Assembly: GCF_001612885.1 (NCBI RefSeq)
Contig: NZ_BDBH01000011.1
Location: 310,001-374,000, forward strand
DNA length: 64,000 nucleotides
Direction of reading: 5' to 3'
Source: Nocardia harenae NBRC 108248
GTDB taxonomy: Bacteria; Actinomycetota; Actinomycetes; Mycobacteriales; Mycobacteriaceae
The notes below the pieces were generated by a model. The model made no database searches. It had not been told where the DNA came from and saw only the letters and a program-made list of their open reading frames with translations. Both the position numbers and the translations under genes were made by a program. This document shows, in pieces, positions 49,374 to 58,138 of this stretch (its first letter is position 1; every line of letters starts with the position of its first letter).

Positions 49374-50334
49374 TGCGCTCGGCGTCGCCGACGATCCCCG
49401 CCACGACCTCCTTGCACGACAGCACCTCGTCGATCAGCCCCTGCGCCTGACCGGCCCACCACAGCCCGCCGTCCATATCGCCCGCGCCGAGCACCTCGCG
49501 CCTGCCGCGCTCGCCGGAGGCCAGGTGCGCGATGTCGGCGAAGGTGGCGCCGGGGCGCCGGGAGAGCTCGGCGATCTCCTCGGAGACGGCATTGCGCGCG
49601 ACCCGCGCGGTATTGCGGAACTCGCGGAAGATCACCTGGGTGGCGCGCTCGTCGTTGGCGACGATCTGCCGCTTGACGTTCTCGTGGATCGGGGCCTCGG
49701 TGGTGGCGACGAAGCGGGTGCCCATGTTCACCGCGTCGGCGCCGAGCGCGAGCGCGGCGACCAGCCCGGCGCCGTCGGCGATGCCGCCGGAGGCGATGAT
49801 CGGAATGCACAGCTTGCGGGCCGCGGCATTGATGAGCACCAGGCCGGGGACGTCGTCCTCGCCGGGGTGGCCCGCGCACTCGAAGCCGTCGATGCTGATG
49901 GCGTCGACGCCGAGCTTCTCGGCCTTGAGCGCGTGCCGCACCGCGACCGCCTTGTGCACCACCTTCACGCCGTTGGCCTTGAAGGTCGGCAGGTGCGGCT
50001 CGGGGTTGGCGCCCGCGGTCTCCACGATCTTCACGCCACCGGCCACAATGGCGTCCCGGTACTCGTCGTAGGGCACCGGGTTGCGGGTGGGCAGGATGGT
50101 CAGGTTGACGCCGAAGGGCTTGTCGGTGCGCTCCCGCACCCGCGCGATCTCGGCGACCAGCGCCTCCGGCGTCGGCTGGGTGAGCGCGGTGAGGAAGCCG
50201 AGCGCACCGGCCTCGGCCACCGCGGCGATGAGCTCGGCGGTGCCGATGGCGGTCATGCCGCCGCAGACGACGGGGTGCTCGATCCCGAATTCCTCGGTGA
50301 ACCTGGTCTTCAACACCGTTCGATCAGACCACAT
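49339..50334 (-). CDS. Nitronate monooxygenase/2-nitropropane dioxygenase-family FMN enzyme
   Basis: The ATG at 50334 gives 331 residues and begins just before the conserved VLKTRFTEEFGIEHPVVCGG; ATGs at 50385 and 50397 would lengthen it by 17 or 21. Family blocks are PVVCGGMTAIGTAELIAAV, PFGVNLTI, DAISIDGFECAGHPGED (the His-Pro-Gly region at the active site) and IPIIASGGIADGAGLVAALA, LGADAVNMGTRFVAT, which bind FMN. The enzyme oxidises alkyl nitronates or acts as a flavin oxidoreductase on related compounds. It is divergent from the mycolyltransferase with 161 bases between starts. Confidence 0.93.
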   Translation of the reverse strand: MWSDRTVLKTRFTEEFGIEHPVVCGGMTAIGTAELIAAVAEAGALGFLTALTQPTPEALVAEIARVRERTDKPFGVNLTILPTRNPVPYDEYRDAIVAGGVKIVETAGANPEPHLPTFKANGVKVVHKAVAVRHALKAEKLGVDAISIDGFECAGHPGEDDVPGLVLINAAARKLCIPIIASGGIADGAGLVAALALGADAVNMGTRFVATTEAPIHENVKRQIVANDERATQVIFREFRNTARVARNAVSEEIAELSRRPGATFADIAHLASGERGRREVLGAGDMDGGLWWAGQAQGLIDEVLSCKEVVAGIVGDAERIIAGRLAGMRG

Positions 50335-50495
50335 CGCGGCATCGAGAGAGATGGCGTTCTCAGTCAATGAGAGCGCGGTCACCATCAGTGCCCCCATTTC
50401 CTTCGGACCAGGCTTTCGGGGCTGGCCCCGGCGGGGCGCGCGGCGTCGAATGTGCGCGGGGCTCGTCGCCGAACGGGCCGGGAGGAGCGGGACAC

Positions 50496-51512
50496 ATGCG
50501 GGGCAGGGTTGTGGCGGCGATGGCGCTGGTGCTGATCGCGGCGGCCGGGGCCGGGCCGCCGGCGTCGGCGGAGCCCACCGCGGCGACGGCGCCGGACGGG
50601 TCGCGGATCGAGCGGGTGGAGACGGTGGACGCGCGAAACATCGTGCTGCACATCCACTCCGCGGCCATGGACAAGACGGTGCCGGTGGAGGTGCAGCGCC
50701 CGGCCGACACCTCGGTGCCGCGCCCGGTGCTCTACCTGCTGAACGGGGGCGGCGGCGGCGAGGACGGCGTCGCCACCTGGGCCGGGAAGACCGACGCGCT
50801 CGGCTTCCTCGCCGACAAGAACGTGAATGTGGTCACCGCCATCGGCGGCCGCTGGAGCTACTACGCGGACTGGGAGCGGCCGGATCCGGTGCTCGGCGTG
50901 AACAAGTGGCAGACCTTCTTCACCGAGGAGCTGCCGCCGATCATCGACGCGGCGCTGAATACCAACGGCAGCAATGCGATCGCGGGGATCTCCATGGCGG
51001 GCACCTCGGTGCTGCTGCTCGCGATCACCAAGCCGGGGCTGTACAAGAGCGTCGGGGCCTACAGCGGCTGCGCGCAGACCAGTGACCCGGTGGGGCACCG
51101 GCTGGTGCAGATGTCGGTGGAGACCTGGGGCGGCGGCACCGTGGAGAACCTGTGGGGCCCGCCGAATGCCCCGGGCTGGGCGGCCAACGACCCGCTGGTG
51201 CAGGCCGAGAAGCTGCGCGGCACCACGCTCTACCTCTCCAGCGGCGGCGGGCTGCCCGGCCGCTACGACCGGCTCGGCGATCCGTTCATGATGGGCGACC
51301 CGGACAATCCGGCGCAGCTGGCGAATCAGATCGTGATCGGTGGCGTCATCGAGGCGGGCACCGCCTACTGCACCCGCAACCTGGCGAACCGGCTCGCGGA
51401 GCTGGGCATCCCGGCGACGGTGGCGATCGCGCCGGAGGGCTCGCACTCCTGGGGATACTGGCAGGACGATCTGAAACGGTCCTGGCCCGCGCTCTCGGCG
51501 GGGTTGTACTGA
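50496..51512 (+). CDS. Secreted mycolyltransferase (antigen 85/esterase family)
   Basis: The 338-residue protein starts at ATG 50496 after GGGAGGAG. A Sec signal peptide is present (RVVAAMALVLIAAAGAGPPA, then SAEP). The mature protein has the Ag85 layout: RPVLYLLNGGGGGEDGVATW, then a Tyr-rich GGRWSYYADWERPDP, the nucleophile elbow AIAGISMAGTSVLLL with the catalytic serine, and GSHSWGYWQDDL with the catalytic histidine. These enzymes move mycolic acids from trehalose monomycolate to arabinogalactan or a second trehalose. Its presence is the strongest sign that the host makes mycolic acids. Confidence 0.92.
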   Translation: MRGRVVAAMALVLIAAAGAGPPASAEPTAATAPDGSRIERVETVDARNIVLHIHSAAMDKTVPVEVQRPADTSVPRPVLYLLNGGGGGEDGVATWAGKTDALGFLADKNVNVVTAIGGRWSYYADWERPDPVLGVNKWQTFFTEELPPIIDAALNTNGSNAIAGISMAGTSVLLLAITKPGLYKSVGAYSGCAQTSDPVGHRLVQMSVETWGGGTVENLWGPPNAPGWAANDPLVQAEKLRGTTLYLSSGGGLPGRYDRLGDPFMMGDPDNPAQLANQIVIGGVIEAGTAYCTRNLANRLAELGIPATVAIAPEGSHSWGYWQDDLKRSWPALSAGLY

Positions 51513-51516
51513 GGAA

Positions 51517-51747
51517 CTAAGCGGCGAACTCGTGCACGGCGGCGCGCGGGCGGACCAGCACGGCCTCGTCGCCGGTGCGGCCCCGCGCGCTGGTGAAGCT
51601 GACCTGCTGGCCCTCGGTGAGGGTGCGGTAGCCGGGCAGGTCGATACTGCCGAACTCGACGAACACCTCGGCACCGTCGTCGGCGAGCAGGAAGCCGAAG
51701 CCCTTGGCGGCGTCGAACCAGGCGACGGTGCCGCTGCGCCACTCCAT
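51517..51747 (-). CDS. Cold-shock domain protein
   Basis: The 76-residue protein has the cold-shock fold with both RNA-binding motifs: KGFGFL (RNP1) and VFVEFGSI (RNP2), preceded by GTVAWFDAAKG and followed by LTEGQQVSFTSARGRTG. In RNP2 the usual VFVHFS reads VFVEF, so the second aromatic/His contact is altered. It binds single-stranded RNA or DNA and acts as an RNA chaperone. The ATG shares a base with the stop of the 53-residue gene before it (TGATG), so the two are translated together. It is convergent with the mycolyltransferase with only 4 bases between stops. Confidence 0.9.
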   Translation of the reverse strand: MEWRSGTVAWFDAAKGFGFLLADDGAEVFVEFGSIDLPGYRTLTEGQQVSFTSARGRTGDEAVLVRPRAAVHEFAA

Positions 51748-51908
51748 CAGGCACCCGCCGCCGCGGCGTCGGCACCCGCCCCGCGCATCACCTGCTGCCA
51801 CCAGGAGGAGAGCGGGCTGGGGTCCGGCCATTCGACCGCGGGAGCCGGATCCTCGGGGGTGTCGATGCGCTCCGAGCCGATTCGATTCGTGCCGGACTGA
51901 CGTGTCAT
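51747..51908 (-). CDS. 53-residue protein coupled to the cold-shock gene
   Basis: ATG 51908 follows AGAGGAG with a nine-base gap, one of the clearer Shine-Dalgarno sites in the window. The product begins MTRQSGTNRIGSERI and continues DTPEDPAPAVEWPDPSPLSS, then WWQQVMRGAG and an Ala-rich tail. It has no membrane helix. The Trp-rich WPDPSPLSSWWQQV could be a short interaction motif. Its stop and the start of the cold-shock gene form TGATG, so it is a leader gene of that operon. I do not recognise the family. Confidence 0.65.
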   Translation of the reverse strand: MTRQSGTNRIGSERIDTPEDPAPAVEWPDPSPLSSWWQQVMRGAGADAAAAGA

Positions 51909-51994
51909 GACGGCGTTCTCCTCTGCTGCGATCCGCCACCGGGGCGCCCGGTGGTGTTCGCGATATTCCCGGGGGTCCCGAAATGAAACCTGCG

Positions 51995-52486
51995 CTACCG
52001 CACCGCGCGGAGCAGCCGCTGCCGCGGATGGCTGAAGTCGACAACCGTGGGGTAGCCGCCGCGCCACGGATCGTAGGGCTCCTGGTCCGTGGCCGCCCGG
52101 TCGGTGAGCGAGCACAGGATGTGCCAGCCGAAGTGGTCGGGGTGCAGCGGCGACTCCGCGCGGGTGACGCCGCTGATCCGCACCGTGACCCGCCTGGCGT
52201 CGACGGCGAGCTCGCAGCGCACCGTCGAGCCGGGCGCCGGGTCGGCCATGAGGGCGGTGGCGGCCTCGTCGATGGCGAGGCCGAGATCGACGATCTCGGC
52301 GGTGTTCAGCCCGGCCTGCAGCCCGGTCGCCTCCGCGAGCGCGCGCAGCGTCATGAGCTGGGAGAGGTCGGGTGCCACCCGGAGTTCGACCCGGGCCGGG
52401 GCGGCGGTCGGCCGGGAGCGCGGGCGCGGCCGGGCGGCGGGGCGGGTGCCCCGGTGGCCGCGAGGGAAGTGCGGACGCATGGACAT
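51995..52486 (-). CDS. ATP-binding anti-sigma-factor-like protein (HATPase/RsbW fold)
   Basis: The 163-residue protein starts at ATG 52486. After a basic, Pro/Arg-rich lead of about 30 residues comes RVAPDLSQLMTLRALAEATG, then the N-box AEIVDLGLAIDEAATALMAD typical of RsbW-like kinases, then SGVTRAESPLHPDHFGWHIL and ILCSLTDRAA. The usual G1 box (DxGxG) is degraded, so kinase activity is doubtful, as in several actinomycete SigF partners. It probably binds a sigma factor or its antagonist. Sigma-factor genes are not in the window. Confidence 0.75.
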   Translation of the reverse strand: MSMRPHFPRGHRGTRPAARPRPRSRPTAAPARVELRVAPDLSQLMTLRALAEATGLQAGLNTAEIVDLGLAIDEAATALMADPAPGSTVRCELAVDARRVTVRISGVTRAESPLHPDHFGWHILCSLTDRAATDQEPYDPWRGGYPTVVDFSHPRQRLLRAVR

Positions 52487-52515
52487 GGTTTGCCTGTTCC
52501 GGACCTCGCGCGGGG

Positions 52516-53268
52516 TTAGGCCGGGTCCGGGGCGCCGCCGTTTCCGTCGGCGGTGCGGCCGGCTCGGCCGCCCGGCCGCCGGGTGGGCCGGGACAGCAGC
52601 CCCGAACGTCGCCTTGCGCGGGAGATCCTTCTCGATGCGGTGTCGGCGATGCCGACGGTGGTGGCCCGGTGCGCGGCGTCGTCGCCGGTGCGCGGGTCGG
52701 TGCGGGCGGGGTCCGGCTCCGGCCGGTCCAGGTCGAGCGGCCTGCGCCGGTAGCGCAGCGGCACCAGCAGCCACACGGTGAGGAACAGCAGCCCGGTGAC
52801 GATGCCGGTGAGCACCGCGGCCGCCATGCCGATCACGGCCGCGACGATCAGCACCACCACCGCGGTGAGCGCGAGCCCGAGCAGTAGCAGCCCGGCCAGC
52901 GCGCAGTGGTGCGCCGCGGTCACGATCTCCTCCAGGCGCCTGCGCCGGAACAGCACGCGGTGCCAGGAGACCGGCGCGACCAACACGACGGTAGCCGCCA
53001 TGGCGAACGCGACCGCGGCCAGGTAGATGCCGCGCTCGGCGCCGCCGAGATCCTCGAAGCCGTCCTGGAAGGGCAGGATCAGCAGCAGGCCGGTGAGCAA
53101 CTGCACGCCGGTCTGCAGTACCCGCAGCTCCTGCAGCAGCTGGCCGAAGTTGCGGTCGAGCCGCTCGGTGGCGGTCTCGCCGCGGGCTTGCCAGTTCCAG
53201 GCGTCGTCCCGCGGAGCTGCCTCCCGGTCGCTGCGCGGCCGTGGCGAGTCATCCTGGTTTCCGGCCAT
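52516..53268 (-). CDS. DUF6328-like four-helix membrane protein
   Basis: The 250-residue protein starts at ATG 53268. The conserved block is ETATERLDRNFGQLLQELRV, LQTGVQLLTGLLLILPFQDG, followed by three more helices including GIYLAAVAFAMAATVVLVAP and a loop VSWHRVLFRRRRLEEIV. The last hydrophobic stretch spans AVIGMAAAVLTGIVTGLLFL. A charged tail of about 80 residues ends the protein. Actinomycete proteins of this kind are annotated as DUF6328 or putative sodium:proton antiporters; function is not established. It is one of a run of minus-strand genes that look stress related. Confidence 0.78.
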   Translation of the reverse strand: MAGNQDDSPRPRSDREAAPRDDAWNWQARGETATERLDRNFGQLLQELRVLQTGVQLLTGLLLILPFQDGFEDLGGAERGIYLAAVAFAMAATVVLVAPVSWHRVLFRRRRLEEIVTAAHHCALAGLLLLGLALTAVVVLIVAAVIGMAAAVLTGIVTGLLFLTVWLLVPLRYRRRPLDLDRPEPDPARTDPRTGDDAAHRATTVGIADTASRRISRARRRSGLLSRPTRRPGGRAGRTADGNGGAPDPA

Positions 53269-53357
53269 GATGGTCAGTGCTCCTGCCCGTGTTCTCGTAC
53301 TCGGTGCTACCCGGTTCCCCGGTGTTCATTCGGGCAGCACCGCCGGAACACACGGGC

Positions 53358-53391
53358 GGCGGGTACCGGAGCCGAGGCTCCGATACCCGCC
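53358..53391 (-). terminator. Hairpin after the DUF7144-like gene
   Basis: GGCGGGTACCGGAGCC (53358-53373) pairs with GGCTCCGATACCCGCC (53376-53391) with a single mismatch, a 16-base stem. It lies 18 bases downstream of the stop at 53410 and should separate that gene from the following one. Confidence 0.7.
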
Positions 53392-53409
53392 GATGCCGTG
53401 CCGCCGGGG

Positions 53410-53820
53410 TCAGCCCGCTTCGGGCCGCCAGGTCGCGACCGCCCAGATGACCACCACGTCCAGCGCGATGACCAGCAGCGACCATGCCGGGTAGTAGGGC
53501 AGCCAGAGGAAGTTGCTGACGATCGAGAGCGCCGCCAGCCCGATGGCGGTGACCCTGGCCCAGGTCGCGCCGGTCATCAGCCCGACCGCGGCGATGCCGA
53601 GCAGCACGCCGAGCACGATGTGGATCCAGCCCCAGGTGGTGGTGTCGAGCGAGTACACGTAATCCGGGCCGACGACGAACAGCGAATCGTCCGCCACCGC
53701 CGAGATGCCCTGCAGCACCGAGAGCAGCGCGACCGCGAACAGCAGTACCGCGGCCGCGATCGACGTGGCCGCCGCGAAGCCCTGGCGCACGGGGTGTCCG
53801 GTTTCGCCTGCGTGTGTCAT
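53410..53820 (-). CDS. DUF7144-like four-helix membrane protein
   Basis: The 136-residue protein starts at ATG 53820. Four helices are visible: AAATSIAAAVLLFAVALLSV, IHIVLGVLLGIAAVGLMTG, VTAIGLAALSIVSNFLWLP, and LLVIALDVVVIWAVATW. Between helices 1 and 2 is DSLFVVGPDYVYSLDTTTWG, and LPYYPAW precedes the last helix; both are typical of this actinomycete family of unknown function, often found near stress-regulated genes. Confidence 0.82.
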   Translation of the reverse strand: MTHAGETGHPVRQGFAAATSIAAAVLLFAVALLSVLQGISAVADDSLFVVGPDYVYSLDTTTWGWIHIVLGVLLGIAAVGLMTGATWARVTAIGLAALSIVSNFLWLPYYPAWSLLVIALDVVVIWAVATWRPEAG

Positions 53821-53994
53821 GGGAGACCCCTCTCGTCGGGTGGGTGTTCGGTGTCGCCGAATCTCCTCCCCCGAATCGCCGCCCGCATCACCCGATTCGG
53901 ATGAGTTCTACTCCTACCAGCGGAAACGGAGTATCTTCACATTTCCAGGATAGATTGCCCTGAAGTAGCTCGGTCGACCGTCCGAGGAGGCGGC

Positions 53995-56547
53995 ATGGCG
54001 CTATCGACCCGGATCGGCACGGCGGGCTCCCGCACCATCGCGCGGCCGGCGCTGGTGGCGGCGATCGAGGAGGCGGTGCGGCCGGGCGCGGCGCGGGTGC
54101 TCGTGCTCAGCGCACCGGCGGGCAGCGGCCGTACCTCGGTGCTGACCGCGTGGGCCGAGCAGAGCCGGTTCGCGACCGCGCTGCTCACCGTCACCCCGGA
54201 GCGCGCGGCGGTGACCGCCTTCGCCGGGGAGCTCGCCGCCCGGCTCGGGCTGCCCGACCCCTCCGCCGGACATCGCACCCCGGCGAGCGCGCTCACCGCG
54301 CTGCTCACCGCCCGCCCCCCGGACGCGCCGCACACCGTGCTTGTCCTCGACGACGTGCACCTGATCGACGACCCGCTGGTGCTGGCCGGGCTCGAGCAGT
54401 TCCTCCGGCTGGCGCCGCCCACCCTGGTCACCGTGCTCTCCGGGCGGTTCGACCCGCCGCTGCACTGGCACACCATGCCGGACCAGCGCATGCTGCGCTT
54501 CGGGGCCGACCGGCTCGCCTTCACCGAGGCCGAGGCGGCGCTGGTCTGCGCGGCGCAGGGCTGCCCGCCGGAGCCCGCCGAGCTGGAGGCGATCATGCGG
54601 CTCACCCGCGGCTGGCCCGCGCTGGTCCGGATCGCCGCGCTCTACCTGGACGCCTACCCCGGCGACCGCAGCGCCGCGCTCGCGGTGCTGGCCAGGCCCG
54701 CGGCGGCGGTCTCCGACTTCCTGATCGGCGAGCTGCTCGACTCGCTGCCCGCCGGGCTGCGCGACTTCCTGGTGCTGACCAGCGTGCCGGAGCAGTTCAC
54801 CGAGCCGCTGGCCGCGCTGCTGGCCGGGCCGGAGACCGGCGAGCTGCTCGACCGGCTGGAGCGGCTCGGCTTCCCGCTCACCCGCACCGGCGCGGCGGGC
54901 ACGCTCTGGTACCGCTACCACCCGCTGCTCCGCGCCTTCCTGCTGGCCGAGGTGAACCGGCTCGGCCCGGAGCGCGCGGCCCAGCTGCACCTGGCGACCG
55001 CGCAGTGGCTGCAGGCGGCCGGGCTGCGCCCGGCGGCGCTGCCGCACCTGCTCGCCCAGCCGGACGACGAGCCGATCCGCGGCTACCTGCGCACCAGCGG
55101 GCCCGCGGTGGTGCTCGCCGGGGACGGCCCCGGCCTGCTGACCGCGCTCACCCGGGAGCGGCCGCTGCTCGCCGACGACCCCTTCGTCTGGGCGCTGCGC
55201 GCGGTGGACGCGCTGGTGCGCGGGGAGAACGAGAACGCCGTCGCCTACCTCGACGTCCTCGCCACCAGGAGCGGGACCCCGTCGTTCGCGCCGCCCGGCT
55301 GGGTGGCCGCGCTGGCGGCCGCCGCCGGGCTGGAGGCGGCGCTGGTCACCGCGGGCGCCCGGGTGCCCGGCACCGAGCCGCCGAGCACCGCGCACCCGGA
55401 TATCGACGGCTACGCGGCGGTGCAGTGGGCCACGCTCGCGGTGCTCGACGGCGGCCGGGTGCGCGGCGAGGAGCTGCTGCGCCGCGCGCTCACCCTGGCC
55501 GAGAGCACCGGGCAGCCGCGGCTGGTGGTGCGCGCGGCCACCCGGCTGGCCATGGCCGCCGGGCTCGCCGACGATCTGGGCGGCATGCGGCGGCGCGCCG
55601 GGTACGCGCTGGACTGCGCGGCCCGGCACGACGTCCCCGAGGTCACCGATGTCGCGCAGGCCCGCGCCATGCTGATGTTCTCCGGCTACCTGCGCGCGGA
55701 GGAGCAGGGCGGGGCGGCGCTGGACGGCGTCGTCGCGGTGCGGCCGGACGCGGCGGGGGTGGCGGACCCGGTGGCGGGCAGGCACGCGCTGGTCGTCGGG
55801 TTGCTGGTGCGCTGCGGGCCGGCCGCCGACCGGTACGCGGCGGTGACCGCGCTGCGCGGGCAGCTGCTCGCACTGCTGGACCGGCACCCGCGGCCCGCGG
55901 TGGTGAGCGGGCTGGTCCGGCACACCGTGTGGGAGTTGCTCGCGGTGCACGAGCCGGTGGCCGCGCGCAGCCTGCTCGACCGCGCCCGCGAGCGGCTCGG
56001 CGAGCTGCCGGACGTGGTGGTCGCCGCGGCCGCGCTGGCGCACGCGGCCGGGCGGCCCAAGGCGGTGCGGTCGCTGCTGGAGCCGATCGCCGGGTCGGCC
56101 GTGCCGCGGACGACCGGGGTGACGGCGCTGCTGCTGCTCGCCGCCGCGCACCGGGCCACCGGCGTGCCCGCCCGCGCCCGCGGGAGCCTGGAGGCGGCGG
56201 TCGAGCTGGCCGAGCCGGAGCACCTGGTGCGGCCGTTCCTGGAGGTGCCGGGGGTGATCGGCATGCTGGACGAGACGGCGGGGTCGTTCGGGCACCGCGA
56301 CGCCTTCGTGGCCGCGGTGCGCGGGCACGCGGCGGCCGGGCGCGGGCGGGCGGGGCACGGGCTGACCGAGACCGAGATGCAGGTGCTCGCGCGGCTGCCG
56401 TCGGGGCGGACGGCGGGTGAGATCGCCGCCGACCTCGGCATCTCGGTCAACACGGTGAAGACGCACCTGCGCGGGATCTACGCCAAGTTGCACGCGCACT
56501 CGCGCACCGGGGCGCTGGACCGGGCGCGGCACCTCGGGCTGCTGTGA
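53995..56547 (+). CDS. LuxR-family regulator, MalT/LAL-like, with altered P-loop
   Basis: The 850-residue protein starts at ATG 53995 behind GAGGAGG. It ends in a complete LuxR domain: LTETEMQVLARLPSGRTAGE, IAADLGISVNTVKTHLRGIY, AKLHAHSRTGAL. The N-terminal ATPase has LVLSAPAGSGRTSVLTAWAE, where the invariant Walker A lysine is Arg (GSGRTS), and Walker B-like LVLDDVHLIDDPLVLAGL. The central region is helical-repeat-like. The Lys-to-Arg change would weaken ATP binding or hydrolysis, so the switch may work differently. Targets are unknown. Confidence 0.9.
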   Translation: MALSTRIGTAGSRTIARPALVAAIEEAVRPGAARVLVLSAPAGSGRTSVLTAWAEQSRFATALLTVTPERAAVTAFAGELAARLGLPDPSAGHRTPASALTALLTARPPDAPHTVLVLDDVHLIDDPLVLAGLEQFLRLAPPTLVTVLSGRFDPPLHWHTMPDQRMLRFGADRLAFTEAEAALVCAAQGCPPEPAELEAIMRLTRGWPALVRIAALYLDAYPGDRSAALAVLARPAAAVSDFLIGELLDSLPAGLRDFLVLTSVPEQFTEPLAALLAGPETGELLDRLERLGFPLTRTGAAGTLWYRYHPLLRAFLLAEVNRLGPERAAQLHLATAQWLQAAGLRPAALPHLLAQPDDEPIRGYLRTSGPAVVLAGDGPGLLTALTRERPLLADDPFVWALRAVDALVRGENENAVAYLDVLATRSGTPSFAPPGWVAALAAAAGLEAALVTAGARVPGTEPPSTAHPDIDGYAAVQWATLAVLDGGRVRGEELLRRALTLAESTGQPRLVVRAATRLAMAAGLADDLGGMRRRAGYALDCAARHDVPEVTDVAQARAMLMFSGYLRAEEQGGAALDGVVAVRPDAAGVADPVAGRHALVVGLLVRCGPAADRYAAVTALRGQLLALLDRHPRPAVVSGLVRHTVWELLAVHEPVAARSLLDRARERLGELPDVVVAAAALAHAAGRPKAVRSLLEPIAGSAVPRTTGVTALLLLAAAHRATGVPARARGSLEAAVELAEPEHLVRPFLEVPGVIGMLDETAGSFGHRDAFVAAVRGHAAAGRGRAGHGLTETEMQVLARLPSGRTAGEIAADLGISVNTVKTHLRGIYAKLHAHSRTGALDRARHLGLL

Positions 56548-56571
56548 CAGCAGGGCACGGCACCGGGGGCG

Positions 56572-57597
56572 TCAGGCGGCGCGGCGGGCCCGGTTGCGGT
56601 CGCGCAGCAGGCGGATGACGGCGCGCTCGAGGATGTCGCGGCGGGCATCCTCGTCCTGCTGTCTCTCCGCGCGGGGCAGCGCGTTGGCGATGGTGTCGCC
56701 GTGCTCCCAGGCGCGCACCACCCGCGGGTCGACGTAGGACTCGCGGGCGACGGTCGGGGTGTTGCCGAGCGCTTCGGCGACGGTCTCCATGACCTCCCTG
56801 CGCACCCGCTTACGGCCGCGCTCGGACTCGGGGCGGCCGAGCGCGGCGAAGGTGACCGCGGCCAGCACCGTGCCCTGCCAGGTGCGCAGGTCCTTGGCGC
56901 TGCACTCGCAGCAGGCGAGCTCCTTGAAGCGGGCGTTGATGTCGTCGGAGCGCAGCTCGCGGTAGGCCGCGCCCTGCCGGTAGACGAGCAGGCGGTCGGA
57001 GTCCGCGCGGCTGCGGCGCAGCGAGCGCACCGCCCGCGCCAGCTCGGCGTCGGTGACCCGGACCCGGCGGCGCAGCCCGCTCTTCGCGGTGTAGTCGAAC
57101 AGCATGGCGTCACCGCTCACGGTGACCTGCTCGCGCAGCAGGGTGGCGACGCCGCGGGTGCCGTTCTCCTCCGCGTACTCCTCGCCGCCGACTCGGAAGA
57201 CACCGCGGTCGAGCAGGTCGACCGCGACCGCCTCGACCCGGCGGCGCGGCAGCCCGCGCAGCCCGAGGTCGGCGTGCACCTGCGCGCGCACCGCGGGCAG
57301 CTCGGCGGCGAGCGTGAGCACCCGGTCGAATTTCTCCTCGTCCCTGGCCGAGCGCCACCGCTCGTGGTAGAGGTACTGCTTGCGCCCGGCCGCGTCGGTG
57401 CCGACGGCCTGGATGTGGCCGTTCGGGTGCGCGCTGATCCACACGTCCCGCCAGGCGGGCGGGATCACCAGGGCGCGGATGCGCTCGATGTCCTCCCGGC
57501 TCGCCGGGCCGCCGTCGGCGGTGTGATACGAGAAGCCCTTGCCGCGACGCACCCGTCGCAGCCCGGGCCCGCCGGGGTCGCTCCGCCGTAACCGCAT
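56572..57597 (-). CDS. DNA topoisomerase IB
   Basis: The 341-residue protein starts at ATG 57597 and matches the poxvirus-like bacterial topoisomerases IB in size. N-terminal GKGFSYHTADGG, IPPAWRDVWISAHPNGHIQA and QYLYHERW contact DNA. The catalytic residues are seen in FDYTAKSGLRRRV (Lys), LRTWQGTVLAAVTF (Arg, with Gln where His is frequent) and ESYVDPRVV with the nucleophilic tyrosine. It relaxes supercoils by cutting one strand through a 3'-phosphotyrosine. It is convergent with the LuxR gene. Confidence 0.93.
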   Translation of the reverse strand: MRLRRSDPGGPGLRRVRRGKGFSYHTADGGPASREDIERIRALVIPPAWRDVWISAHPNGHIQAVGTDAAGRKQYLYHERWRSARDEEKFDRVLTLAAELPAVRAQVHADLGLRGLPRRRVEAVAVDLLDRGVFRVGGEEYAEENGTRGVATLLREQVTVSGDAMLFDYTAKSGLRRRVRVTDAELARAVRSLRRSRADSDRLLVYRQGAAYRELRSDDINARFKELACCECSAKDLRTWQGTVLAAVTFAALGRPESERGRKRVRREVMETVAEALGNTPTVARESYVDPRVVRAWEHGDTIANALPRAERQQDEDARRDILERAVIRLLRDRNRARRAA

Positions 57598-57707
57598 ACC
57601 TGCGGATACCTTCGCCGCGCCCGCTCATTCCTGCTTTCCGGGTGGTGAGCGCCCGGGTTTCCGGCCCGCCGCGCCGGGTAGCCGGCGGGCTCTGCCACCA
57701 TGAGCCG

Positions 57708-58094
57708 GTGAGCGAGACACCCGACCCCGAGGTGCTGGAGCTGGCCGGTCACCTCTTCGACCTGGCCCGGAGCGGTGCGGCGGAGGCGCTCGCCGGGTAC
57801 CTGGACGCCGGGGTGCCGGTGGATCTCACCAATTCGCGCGGAGACACGCTGGTCATGCTGGCCGCCTACCACGGGCACGCGGACGCGGTCCGGGTGCTGC
57901 TGGAGCGCGGCGCCGATCCGGATCGGGCCAATGATCGCGGGCAGACGCCGCTGGCGGGCGCCGTGTTCAAGGGCGAGGCCGAGGTGGTGCGGGCGCTGGT
58001 CGCGGGCGGGGCGGATCCGGATGCCGGAAGCCCGTCGGCGCGCGATGCCGCGGCCATGTTCGGGAAGGCCGAGCTGCTCGCGCTCTTCGGCTGA
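57708..58094 (+). CDS. Ankyrin-repeat protein
   Basis: The GTG at 57708 gives 128 residues. Three ankyrin repeats are clear: residues about 31-60 (GYLDAGVPVDLTNSRGDTLV), 61-93 (MLAAYHGHADAVRVLLERGA) and 94-126 (TPLAGAVFKGEAEVVRALVA, GGADPDAG). Such small ankyrin proteins bind partner proteins in the cytoplasm; in some bacteria they accompany catalases. The partner here is unknown. It is convergent with the flavoprotein gene. Confidence 0.85.
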   Translation: MSETPDPEVLELAGHLFDLARSGAAEALAGYLDAGVPVDLTNSRGDTLVMLAAYHGHADAVRVLLERGADPDRANDRGQTPLAGAVFKGEAEVVRALVAGGADPDAGSPSARDAAAMFGKAELLALFG

Positions 58095-58138
58095 GGCGCC
58101 GCGCCGGGACGTCTCGGCCACCGCCGGGACGGCGCACC

